From positions 92,355,248 to 92,419,247 of the forward strand of contig CM061133.1 in NCBI GenBank assembly GCA_030789695.1: a DNA stretch of 64,000 nucleotides, in the 5' to 3' direction. A model generated the notes under the pieces. That model saw nothing but the letters and a program-made list of their open reading frames with translations. It was not told the origin of the DNA and searched no databases. This DNA is from Scilla litardierei (taxonomy: Eukaryota > Streptophyta > Magnoliopsida > Asparagales > Asparagaceae). The position numbers were made by a program, and so were the translations under genes. Each line of letters starts with the position of its first letter. Position 1 is the stretch's first letter. Below are positions 55,020 to 64,000 of this stretch, one piece after another.

Positions 55020-55891
55020 AAATCTTTGAGGTGGCATGGAGTACGACAAACCTTGGACTAATGTCCTGTCATGCCACATCTGTGGCATTTGTCTTCCCAG
55101 TTTTTCTTGGGAGCAGACGTCTGGCCAGAGGTATTCCACTTCCACGTATTCTTATTCTTTCCCTCATTATTGTTGTTCTGGGGAGGAGCTCTGGTCTGCT
55201 TCTTCCCAGCTTTCCCCTTGTTGAATCTGCCTTTGTGCTTATTCTTCATCTTCTGGGAAGAAACTTTGTTAACCTCAGGGAGAGGAGCAGAGCCAGCAGG
55301 GCGTAGGTTATGAGTGGCCAGTAAGATGTCTCTGTTCTGCTCTGCCATAAGAATGCAGGAGAGTAACACAGAGTACCTCGTGAACTTGCATTCACGATAC
55401 TGTTGCATGAGAATAGAATCCTTCTCATGGAAGGATGTATATGTTTTCTCAAGCATGTGGGTATCCGAGACTTCTTCACCACACAAATTCAGGCGTGATG
55501 TGATGTTATGGAGAGCTGAGTTATACTCAGCTACGGACTTGAAGTCCTGAAGTCGAAGATAACGTACACGAGGGAGGATCACATCTTTGTGATGTTTGTA
55601 TCTGTCCTCAAGTGCTGTCCACAGTTCATGTGGGTCTTCCACTGTTAGATATTCGGCCTTCAGGGTCCGATCAATATGTCTCCTGATATAGATAATGGCT
55701 TTCGCCTTCTCTATATCGGAGAATCTAACAGTAGAAGTCCCTTCACTAGATGTCATAGGCGTAGTTGGAGCTTGAATTGTGAGACTTAGGCCATGTGAGC
55801 GCAGGTGGAACTTCATGTCCAGCTGTCAGCTCAAGTAATTTTTGCTAACCGCATCGAGAACATTAAAATCGACGCTCTCAATCTTTGCCAT
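55020..55891 (-). pseudogene. ALE-D gag
   Basis: The true start is probably ATG 55891-55889 (MAKIESVDFNVLDAVSKNYL), in a different frame from the 252-codon frame 55816-55058, so a frameshift lies near 55830. The latter contains ELWTALEDRYKHHKDVILPR, LRLQDFKSVAEYNSALHNI, a UBN2-type gag body, and a basic tail. It ends in a zinc knuckle (CHRCGMTGH...C) interrupted by TAG where the family has Trp. A single gag with one indel and one nonsense change. Confidence 0.85.
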
Positions 55892-56458
55892 TTATCTAAG
55901 CATGAAATAGGCATGAATTAATTATTTTTAAAAATTAAAACGTGCATAGTAGTAAAACTAATTAGTTGTGGGGATCGGCCAGTCACCACCAAAAATAATA
56001 AAAGTCCACAGTCCATTATACAATCCGAAGTATGAAAATTTTAAATTTATAATTTGGAAACCCTTGGGGGTCCCAGCATTAGCAATTTTACCTCCATCTT
56101 CAGGGTAAGTATCTCCGGGCTTTGGCTTTTACAATTAATCCCTCACTATATTTTCACTCGAAAAAAAGAAAAAACGCGAGGAAAATAAATAGTGGTGACT
56201 AAAAAGGCCGATCCAAAAACCACAACACGGTTTTACTAACATTCCAAGCAGTTTATATAACATTCCAATAATTATGCAACCACAAGCATAAACAATTTAA
56301 TTTATTCAACATCGTAAGCAATTTGTTGGACAAATATAAAATTTATGTTTAATAATTACTTGGACCACGCGAAAACGTCATTACCCATTAGGTTATGTAA
56401 CTAACGACAAAGCAGTCTCAAGATCCTTATAATTATTAAATCGTGAATTAATAATTAA
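55892..56458 (-). mobile_element. ALE-D leader or flanking sequence
   Basis: Non-coding. It contains a long imperfect inverted repeat (55965-55989 with 56192-56222). No LTR end or primer site is recognisable before the Helitron border, so the 5' LTR is either absent or unrecognised. Confidence 0.4.
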
Positions 56459-56470
56459 CCAGTCATAACC

Positions 56471-56487
56471 CGTGCCCGTAGGGCACG
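56471..56487 (-). terminator. Helitron 3'-terminal hairpin
   Basis: Perfect 7-bp stem, 3-base loop, immediately before the CTGG end. In Helitrons this hairpin signals the end of strand transfer. It is annotated as an element terminus, not a transcription terminator. Confidence 0.85.
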
Positions 56488-56490
56488 GCG

Positions 56491-56770
56491 AAGGTCATCT
56501 CTCGGGTGCGAAACCGAGGAGGCCAGTCTGTTAACGGGTGAAATGGAGATAAGGTAGTCGTCTACTGGGTGCGAGAATGACGTGGAAGTCGTCACCCGTG
56601 GGCAATATTGACGGTGAAAAGAAAACTGGGTCAGTCGTTTCCCGGGTGCAAAACCAAGGAGGATAGTCAGTAAACGGGGGAACTGACGACATGGTAGTCA
56701 TCTCCCGGGTGCAAGAATGACGTGGATGTCATCTCCCCGGGGCAACATTGATGTGCGAAAAAAAACTGGG
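56491..56770. repeat. 140-bp tandem duplication at the Helitron 3' end
   Basis: Units 56491-56630 and 56631-56770 both carry CGGGTGC.AAACC.AGGAGG, AGAATGACGTGGA.GTC and AAAACTGGG at matching positions. Each unit itself holds two CGGGTGC-type phrases. Confidence 0.85.
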
Positions 56771-57775
56771 TAAGTCGTCGAAGGGGCACAACAGTAGGGA
56801 CTAAAGCGCAAAAAAACGTCGGTGCAGAGCGGAAAAAGGGTGATGTAAAACGCATAAATAGGGGGTAGAAGAGTGGTCTTTTAGTTGTAGGAAAAAATAA
56901 TGGCGAGTTTGCAAATAAGGGGAATGTGGTGGTCTTTTTTGTTTGGGTTTCACCAAAACACTCAACTCCACAACCAACCACTCACCGACGCTTCATAGGG
57001 CTATCTACTCTCCCACACAATTTGTCCTATTCATAATTTGATGCCACGTAGGACAATTCATCTATGATACAAATTAATTTATGATACAAAGAAATTTAAT
57101 GCCTTACAAAATTTTTCCTTACAAAATTTAGTATCCTTCAAATTTAGTTTTACTCTAAAATTAGTACCCTACAATTTTAGTACTCGTATAATTGCAAATT
57201 AGCACAGTACATCATACATAGGGTACATTGCATAATCCACAAATAAGGGAAAGATCTAAAGGAGAAGAAGAGTAAAAAATACGAAAAGCCACAATTTGAA
57301 TTACATAAGTTTCCATTTACCCTCTAGTCAATATTTTTGCAAATATTGAATTTTTCTGAAAGACGACCATTATAAGTTGCAATCAACAAGAAAATTAGGC
57401 AAAAGCATCACCATTGCAGACAAAGGGTAATTTTATTTGCAAATAGCCTCATTCAAATGTATGATAATACTATTTTATATGATAGCAGAATAACAAAATG
57501 TAACATTTTAGGTCGTGAAATTTTTTTGATGTTCCAATCCAACCCAAAGGGTAAATAAAAATCACCATTACTATTAGTACAGAAATATGAAGTTAGTACA
57601 GAACTTTAGTACAGAAATAGCATTGCTTGTTCAATATAGTTATGGGAAACACATTCCAAGATATTAAAGAATACATTGGAAAGATATTAACCAAGGATTC
57701 AAATCTCAAAAGATACGAAGTATCTCTCTGGTAGAGTACATGCGATGATTTTCATTTGGATTGTAAAATACTCCC
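56771..57775 (-). mobile_element. Helitron 3' non-coding region
   Basis: AT-rich, with no supported gene. The frame at 56667-56981 overlaps the tandem repeat and shows no domain. Confidence 0.6.
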
Positions 57776-58330
57776 TCATGCTGCAGTAGAAAACTTCCTC
57801 ATGAAAACATTGTGAAGAGAAAAAGTATCAATCTTAAGCCATAATGGAGTGTTATGTGGATGTGCAATAACCTGGGAAATTTACACAAAAAAATTTGTTA
57901 GAGAAATGAAGATATATATTTGCTAATATTAATACTACAAAATTAAGCATTTATTTACCGTATTCAGTTGGAGGGTTGATGATCGTGGTGTGTGTAACCA
58001 ATCAAGATCAGCAAGAACCATCTTCCAATTCTGTAACAAAAATGTTATTATGATGTTCAATAAAAACAATGTATTTGGCGAAAAATTCTTATTTTTAATA
58101 TGTTACCTCAGAAAAACATGTTAATTTTGCATCCATATTAGATGTCGCATTTGCTTCTACCGTTCTTTTTGCAACTTTCTAAAGATAATAATAATAATAA
58201 ATAGTTACTGATTTAAATAATCTTTATATGAAAATGATTAATTCTATAATGTCAAGCATACCTTATGAAACCAAATTCTCTTATAATCACGTAGTGTGAC
58301 ATCTATATTATTGTTTTGAAGAAAATTAAC
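57776..58330 (-). CDS. spliced reading frame of unknown function inside the Helitron (four exons seen)
   Basis: On the minus strand four exons fit together: 58330-58262 (23 codons), 58178-58107 (24), 58030-57959 (24) and 57871-57776 (31 codons plus TGA). Every exon is open, all joins are phase 0, and every intron has GT and AG: donors AAG|GTATGC, GAG|GTAACA, ACG|GTAAAT; acceptors CTTTAG, TTACAG, CCCAG. The upstream acceptor is ACATATAG at 58331. The product includes TLRDYKRIWFHK, WKMVLADLDWLHTP and PLWLKIDTFSLHNVF. I do not recognise it. It could be an accessory Helitron protein end or a captured host gene fragment. Earlier exons must lie to the right (58331-58700), where I cannot fix them. 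Confidence 0.6.
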
Positions 58331-58701
58331 CTATATGTAAAAAAATGATTAATAAAAAATGCAATCAAGTATATAGGAAAAAATATTTATTAGTGCCTTA
58401 AAGTTTTCTGCAAATAAGGGTCCTTAGCAGCATTCATTTGTATAAAAATACAAATCAATATTTTCGAAGAAAATATAAAATTCATAAAATGACATGATAT
58501 AGTTTTTATATTTTATTACATGTACGTAAATAGCAATGCTTGTCCACATTATGTAGCCCGGTATCGTACGCTAATGGTATACCTACATGATAGACACAAA
58601 TTCATTTCGAAATTATTTTTAAGAATTACTAAATGAATGAAATACACAAAAAGATATAAAGAAAATTTTAAAAACTTACATATAACAGACATCAGAGTTA
58701 T

Positions 58702-59465
58702 TCATAGAAGGATTTCTGGATAAACAATGTTAACTGTGTTATTTGAACCAGACTGAAGAAGGACACTAACACGGTCAAAAGACGTGCATCTAGAAAGTGC
58801 CACATAAAGATGTCCATGACTGAAAACTGGGTTACGCAAGTCTAATCCAATAAACTTCACGGATTGTCCTTGAGATTTATTAATTGTCATGGCATAAGTT
58901 ACACGAACAGGAAACTTTCGTCCTGACATATGAATAGGTATCTCTGTAGATGATGGTGACAAAGATATTCTTGGAATAAAAACCAAACTACTAGCTTTAT
59001 CACCATTCAAAATTTGAGATTCAATCACACGGGATGCGCATCTTACAACCATTAGCCGAGTGCCATTACATAGACCATCTTTTGGTGCAATATTTCGAAG
59101 TAAAATAATTGGACAACCAACCTTAAGGTCAAGTTTAAATGGGGGCAACCCAGGAGGATCCAAAGAGTTTATGTATTCATTTGGATACCGGTTTATAATG
59201 TAAGGATCAGTATTTTCAGATTCAGCCAGTTTGTCTGCAGCCAGATATGTTATCTGTTGACCAGGATAAATTTGCAATGCAGCAGAATTTATGTAGTTAA
59301 CATCATCATTATGAGCAGAAAGAATTATTCGCTCAGTAATGAAGGCTGGAGTCACCGTACCCTCAACATCTAGATGCGGATTAATTCTTAATAATAAATC
59401 ATTTAAATCCTTGCACCTAAAAGGTGGGAGGGAAGCTCAACCACTTCTGTAGGGTTTGTACCGAC
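58702..59465 (-). pseudogene. Helitron helicase, C-terminal part
   Basis: The exon starts at 59465 after an intron ([12 protein letters not shown]). A small indel near 59430 shifts to the frame that contains [13 protein letters not shown] and [61 protein letters not shown] (helicase motif V region) and [16 protein letters not shown] (motif VI). It ends with VYPEILL and TGA. This is the Pif1-type helicase C-terminus that unwinds DNA during rolling-circle transposition. Confidence 0.9.
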
Positions 59466-59550
59466 CTGATGCATATGCAGAAATTAATTAAGTCAATGGT
59501 AAGTTAAGAGAAAAATGTCCACTAAAAGCATAAAGTATTCAAACAAATAC
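59466..59550 (-). other. intron in the Helitron helicase (85 bp)
   Basis: Donor TTGGAG|GTATTTG and acceptor TGCATCAG|GTCGG on the minus strand. The flanking codons join in phase 0 (ILE to VGTNP). Confidence 0.75.
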
Positions 59551-60450
59551 CTCCAAAATAAATTTTGCAAAATTATTATTTTCAACGGATGAGTCATACA
59601 AACACATATTCTGATCCAAGATTAGAGCTTGTATAGCGCACCATAATGCAGATCGTCTTAATGAGGCTCCAACAATTTCTTCTCGAACCCCCTTTGGTAT
59701 GACTGGCAAGATTTGTCGGAAGTTCCCACCAAGAACAACAATAATACCACCAAATGCTTTAGTGTTATTACAAATATCCTTTAACGATCGATCCACTGAC
59801 TCAACACAATGCCGGTGTTGCATTGGAACTTCGTCCCATATTATCAATTTTGCTTTTCTGAATAATTGTGCATTTATGGATTGTTTACTAAAATTACAAA
59901 TTGAATTATCATGCACATCTAAAGGGATGCGAAATGTTGAATGTGCAGTCCGACCACAGATTAGTAACAATGATGCAATAACAGATGATGCAACAGTGAT
60001 AACTATATTTCCTAGACTGCGCAACATTGTTGCTACAGCAGTATACAAAAAAGTCTTTCCAATTCCAGTACCGCCGCTTAAGAAAAATGTAGCACCTTTA
60101 TTTTCAAAAACAGACGAAGTAATTGCTGAATAAGCATTACGTTGTGCACAATCAACATCTTTCACTGCATCCAATTGTTTCGCTGTATTTATAAGTTCCT
60201 GATGTTCATGCAACAATCGATTGCCAACAATTGCATTCCAATTTCCAGTATGAAGTGGCATCGGTGGAAAGTCAGATAGACACTTACCATATTCCTCGAG
60301 CAATTCATTGATTAGAAATAAGCCGTAATCTTCAAGGTGGCATTGAGATGGTGTGTAGAAATTGAAAAAAGGATATTAATTTTATGTTGGAGATCGTCAC
60401 AAATTTGCATTTAGAATTGATTACATAATGGAAGTGGGTCAATCGGTGAA
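59551..60450 (-). pseudogene. Helitron helicase, N-terminal part
   Basis: [26 protein letters not shown] leads into the Pif1-type helicase: [13 protein letters not shown] (Walker A), [19 protein letters not shown] (Walker B, DE kept) and [13 protein letters not shown], where the usual GGDFRQ Asp is Asn. LILDQNMCL follows. It is open for 254 codons (60303-59539) and connected upstream through a frameshift near 60360. Confidence 0.9.
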
Positions 60451-60479
60451 CATTCAATAAGAATAATACTAAACAGTCG

Positions 60480-61058
60480 TCATAATTGATATCCTGTTTT
60501 CATAATTGAAGCTTCGTGAAGACATTGTTTCCATTCTGAATCATCTTCAAGAAGACCTCTTGCAACGCATGTTGCTTTGAATGTAGAGTACTCTACATTA
60601 TTGACATTGCGTAAATTTTCCCATGATGTTGGTCCTCTAACAACTGTTAGTAACAACCGTAAATAGAAGCGTTCACTAGAGTTTGGAGATGTAAAATACA
60701 TTCTACCAATTGAATATCCAGATTTTCTTGGAGTCCAGACCTTTGTGGATTTATTCCAAACAAACTTTTGAGGAAATTCTTGGTAAGTGAGATCATGTGA
60801 TGACTCATGTAAAGCACAACATCTAAAAAATTCAGTCAAAGTTGTCTTCTCATTTTCAGCTCTAGACCATATTGTAGCATGGTCTTCATCTGGATCAAAA
60901 ATAACACGGTGTTGTCCTGGCAAATGAAGCATCAATCGTTGTACTGATGGTATCTCTTGATGTACAGGATGTTCAAATAATCGCCAAGCTGCCTCTGGGG
61001 GTCCAATATATCTTGCATCTAGGTATTGCTGGATCTCATCTATTGCACCCAACACCAT
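60480..61058 (-). pseudogene. Helitron Rep-helicase linker
   Basis: A 192-codon frame with EIQQYLDARYIGPPEAAWRLF, the family's conserved linker after Rep, and VQRLMLHLPGQHRVIF, FVWNKSTKVWTPRK, YYLRLLLTVVRGPTSW-like and FKATCVARGLLEDD phrases. It is separated from Rep by one stop just after KGHD (61065-61067) and from the helicase by a TGA after YQL; both fit CGA-to-TGA. Confidence 0.9.
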
Positions 61059-61064
61059 TATGGT

Positions 61065-61361
61065 TCAATCATGACCTTTATAAATGTACTTATGAATGTA
61101 TTTGACACATCTTATTCCGGCACAAACTTCGACATTAATATGGCAGTTAAAGCGTCTAGAAAGATACATATTGTATGGAACAACATCTCGGTTATCAAAC
61201 TGATGACCCCTTATAGTATAGATATGTCCATTATTACGACGACGATATATAGGATAGCCATCACGATCCATTGTTGTTGAATCTACATAAGTTCTAGGGT
61301 ACTTCTTAGTACCGTTACCATACATTTTATCCATTGTTGTTGAATCTACATCGAGCACCAC
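61065..61361 (-). pseudogene. Helitron Rep catalytic tyrosine region
   Basis: It has DGYPIYRRRNNGHIYTIRG, VVPYNMYLSRRFNCHINVEVC and KYIHKYIYKGHD. The last carries the two-tyrosine nicking and joining motif (Y at each KY) of the HUH endonuclease. The N-terminal part is altered: VDSTTMD occurs twice owing to a local 23-bp repeat 63 bp apart (61266 and 61329), replacing normal family sequence. Confidence 0.9.
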
Positions 61362-61362
61362 A

Positions 61363-62220
61363 TTAACAGTGCACCATACAGTTTATCACGGTATCGAATA
61401 ATTCTGGATCTTGAGAAGGAACAGGAAATTCAGCACATACAATCTTATCCACTTGATCACATGTATGGATCTTATCTGGACCACGAAGGAAGAAAAGAGC
61501 ATGCATGTGTGGAAGCCCACGTTTCTGAAATTCAATGGTGAAGACATGTGCTACTTTCCTTCCGAATAAATTTTTAGCATCAATCTCATTCATTAAAGCC
61601 TTTCTTTTTAACCCAAAAACACGGGCAACTAAATCGGGGCGATCGATAGACTTTTGGTTAGGTAGAAGAGCATTAGATATTTCAGGCCAATTTGGATTTG
61701 CAGTCATGGTTAGAAATATATGTGAGTGCTGAGTATATCGTGTGATATCAATCGAGTCTTGAAAATTTTCAAACATGTGGCATGCACTTCCAGTGAAAGA
61801 TGAAGGAAGTATCATCTGCTGCCCAATTTGGTCACAACTGACATATGCATCGATATCTACAAGACCCTGATAGAGTTCAGAACGGAGTTTTTGCTGATTA
61901 AGTTTGATGAACGTCAAACGATTTTGCTCAGTTGCTGCCCAAGAATCAACTATGAACTCTTGGAACAATTTGCCAGCTCGTAAAATTGATGAATACTCGG
62001 TATGTCTTTCAAACATACGGTAGCAATAAAAATCACACATGGTAAGGCGTCTATGTGAGGATTGATTGTGCACGGGATCCCATTGCTTCAACTCTGGTTC
62101 CCATCCAAGATGACCATGAGGAAATAATAAGACATAATGCAATGGCAAATATGCAGGATGAGCCTCATTGATTTGCATGAGTTGATTATTTCCTCGTAGA
62201 TGTAAAACAATATCTCGCAT
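61363..62220 (-). pseudogene. Helitron Rep N-terminal and HUH domain
   Basis: A 285-codon frame with MRDIVLHLRGNNQLMQINEAHPAY and YVLLFPHGHLGWEPEL, ending near the HUH motif: FTIEFQKRGLPHMHALFFL contains H-M-H, the metal-binding pair of rolling-circle Rep proteins. The PDLVARVFGLKRKAL phrase is also typical. The Met at 62220 is internal: similar sequence continues to the right through one TGA. It nicks and rejoins the transposon ends in the nucleus. Confidence 0.95.
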
Positions 62221-62937
62221 CCCGGTAGGTCGATAGCCATCTCCAGGTAAAATAACTGCAATCTCATCTATAGTTGGAAGGTTATAGTGGCGTCAATCTT
62301 TTGTTGAATTATAATGCAGATATACAGGGAGATCACGACCAGATACATTTGCTTGAATTAAGACAGAATAAGCTTGAAGATATAGATGGATGAATGGGTT
62401 TATGCCTGATAGACAATTTTGAATGATAAGTAAGACATCTGTTCTCAAATGAGGATTTCTATTACTTCGTAACTCTATAACAGAAGCAGGATCATATATA
62501 TAAAGTTGACAATAACTTGATGTTTGATTCAGTTGTGGTAGAAGTGATCCTGTTCGATGACGTAATTCTCCATGAATAGTAAAAGATGTAGGACCTCTAC
62601 CCGGAATTGATCAAATGAAGCACCAAGACTGGTAAATGCGTTAGCTGCGTTATACTCCCGAGCATATTTTCAAAATGATTTTGATTGCTCATTGTTACCA
62701 TTATATAATTCGCGAATTGCTGTAGGGGGATCAACAAGTGTATCTAATTTTACCTTTCCTTGCAAACAGCATGTTCCAAAAAGATGAGTTGTTAAAGTTG
62801 ACCTTGACAATTATTCATCCAAACAATGTAAAGCTGAGCAATGAGGGCATGGAATGTTCATTAAGCCAAGAGAATGCCGAACAGAATCCACAGTTGTTGG
62901 GGGACAAAGTATATTTGGAATTGACCTACAGAATCTA
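62221..62937 (-). pseudogene. Helitron N-terminal zinc-finger-like exon
   Basis: On the minus strand, after an acceptor-like TTCTGTAG, the frame gives NIPCPHCSALHCLDE, a TAA stop, LSRSTLTTHLFGTCCLQGKV, then (through breaks near 62650) GELRHRTGSLLPQLNQTS and NPHLRTDVLLIIQN. This CPHC...C...CC region precedes Rep in plant Helitron proteins. The stop in DE*L fits CAA-to-TAA. Confidence 0.85.
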
Positions 62938-62998
62938 GTTTACTGTCAAATTACAGTAGTATAAATTAAGTCTTATGTATGATCAACAGGATAATAAC

Positions 62999-63963
62999 CT
63001 GGCATAAGGTTCAGCATCTTGTGCAAAAATAAAACCAGATATGTTTATTTGTTCTTTTTCTCGTTCACTCCTTCTGCGTTGAGCAAAGGACCTATCCATA
63101 GTAAAAACAAAATTAAGTACAATTAGAATAAAGTAGAGTAGAAATGATTTTATGTTCATGGAAGCAGAGACTAAGGTAGATTACCTGGCAGAAGGTCCAT
63201 CATCTTGTTCAGAAACATTATCATTGCGGGAGGCTGAGCCCTCATGCAACTCGTCAAGTAGGGAAGTTGATAATAAAGGTGGTAATTGAGGTATATCGAG
63301 TATGCTGTTAGGATGCATAAATCGAGAAATGCCTCTTTGGTCTTTATCTTGTTCTCCCCTTCTGCGTTGAGCTAACAAATTATACAAGCTAAATCCAAAA
63401 ATATATATAATTACAGTACATTATCTCAAGAATAGTTGATTTTATGTACATGCAAGTGGATAATAACATAGATAACCTGGCAGAAGGTTCAGCATCTTGT
63501 TTAGAAATAGTATCACTGCGCGAGTCTGAGCCCTCATGCACCTCTTCAATTAGGGAAGTTAATGATAAAGGTGGTAATTGAGGTATATCGAGAATGTTGT
63601 TAGGAGTGACAAATCGAGAAATGTTCAATTGTTCTTTCTCTCGTTCTCTCCTTCTACGTTGAGCTAAGGAACTGCCCAAAGTAAAGCAAAAAATGAAAAC
63701 AATTAAATTACAATATCTCAAGAAACATAGATTTTATGTACATGCAAGGGGATATTAACATAGAAAACCTGGCAGATGGTGGAGCATCTTGTTCAGAAAT
63801 AGTATCATTTCGCGAGTCTGAGACCTCATGCACCTCTTTAATTAGGGAAGTTGATGATGAAGGTGTTACTTGATGTATACCTGGTATGTTTTTATGACTG
63901 ATAAATCGAGTAATGTTCCTTTATTCTTTCTCTCGTTCTCTCCTTCTAAGTTGAGCTAAGGAT
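62999..63963 (-). repeat. tandem exon array in the Helitron 5' region
   Basis: Exon-like segments lie at 63963-63769 (195 bp), 63671-63477 (195), 63371-63185 (187) and 63091-62999 (93). Their left borders step by 292, 292 and 186 bp. Each is bordered by AG on the acceptor side and CAG|GT on the donor side and encodes a variant of AQRRRREREKEQ..ISRF..PN.ILDIPQLPPL..TSL..E.HEGS.SR.D..S.QD..PSAR. The short unit lacks 102 bp (34 codons) of the middle. One unit has an in-frame stop. The array may continue past the right edge. Confidence 0.8.
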
Positions 63964-64000
63964 CTACCCAAAGTAAAAACAAAAATGAATACAATTAAAT

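Larger units (their letters stand above)
56459..64000 (-). mobile_element. HEL: Helitron, 3' terminus to beyond the right edge
   Basis: The minus-strand element ends with the perfect 7-bp stem hairpin CGTGCCC-TAC-GGGCACG (56471-56487), then eight bases, then CTGG (56462-56459), which fits the CTRR Helitron end and is followed by T as expected for insertion between A and T. Upstream lie Rep (HUH) and helicase domains. The 5' end (TC) is off the window. Stops and indels show it is no longer autonomous, but many motifs survive. Confidence 0.9.

Noticed and set aside
58384..58600. additional exons for the Helitron four-exon frame
   Set aside because: Candidate segments near 58400-58440 and 58510-58590 have AG or GT-like borders, but phases do not join without a non-canonical GC donor or a frame change.
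59699..60133. 144-codon plus-strand frame
   Set aside because: Antisense shadow of the Helitron helicase (Walker A and B are on the minus strand).
1..64000. tRNA, rRNA or intact host gene
   Set aside because: No cloverleaf-like or rRNA-like sequence was recognised; apart from the few short frames annotated with low confidence, every supported reading frame belongs to a transposable element.

Overview
This window is plant nuclear DNA and consists almost entirely of transposable elements. I find no intact host gene, rRNA, tRNA or prokaryotic feature. The plant assignment rests on the element families: Sirevirus (SIRE-type) Ty1/copia with AAAAGGGGGAGA purine tracts next to the LTR, a Tekay/Del-type chromovirus with a C-terminal chromodomain, an Athila-like Ty3/gypsy element with a tRNA-Asp-like primer site, a 'putative gypsy type transposon' (Tat-group) fragment, an Ale/Retrofit-like copia, and a plant Helitron with Rep and helicase domains. 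Every coding unit is broken by stops, indels or deletions, so this looks like old nested intergenic heterochromatin.

Layout, left to right. (1) 1-1942: tail and 3' LTR of SIRE-1 (+). (2) 1943-5313: non-coding interior and 5' LTR of a non-autonomous element, LTR-X (-). (3) 5314-6772: unassigned. (4) 6773-18537: a degenerate SIRE-2 (-), split inside gag by the complete COPIA-A (9518-17036, -, target duplication ACCTC). (5) 18538-20223: Tat-group fragment (+). (6) 20224-36113: Athila-like ATH (+), split by the complete Tekay copy TEK-1 (24922-34732, -, ATTCG). (7) 36114-37282: LTR of another Athila/Tat-like element, LTR-H (+). (8) 37283-53053: SIRE-3 (-), a gag-only Sirevirus, split by the complete TEK-2 (40242-50557, +, ACATT). 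(9) 53406-55891: 3'-truncated Ale-like ALE-D (-). (10) 56459 to the right edge: Helitron HEL (-).

Insertion order can be read from the nesting: COPIA-A is younger than SIRE-2, TEK-1 is younger than ATH, and TEK-2 is younger than SIRE-3, which is younger than LTR-H, which is younger than the right LTR of ATH.

Four signals stand out. First, several unrelated LTR families carry arrays of short self-complementary motifs, each with its own core sequence, usually 40-90 bp upstream of the LTR TATA box. Second, the two Tekay copies share two spliceosomal introns at homologous positions, in the gag-protease linker and inside integrase. Third, the Helitron holds a four-exon, all-phase-0 reading frame near its 3' end. 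Fourth, a 292-bp unit containing one exon is tandemly repeated in the Helitron's 5' part.
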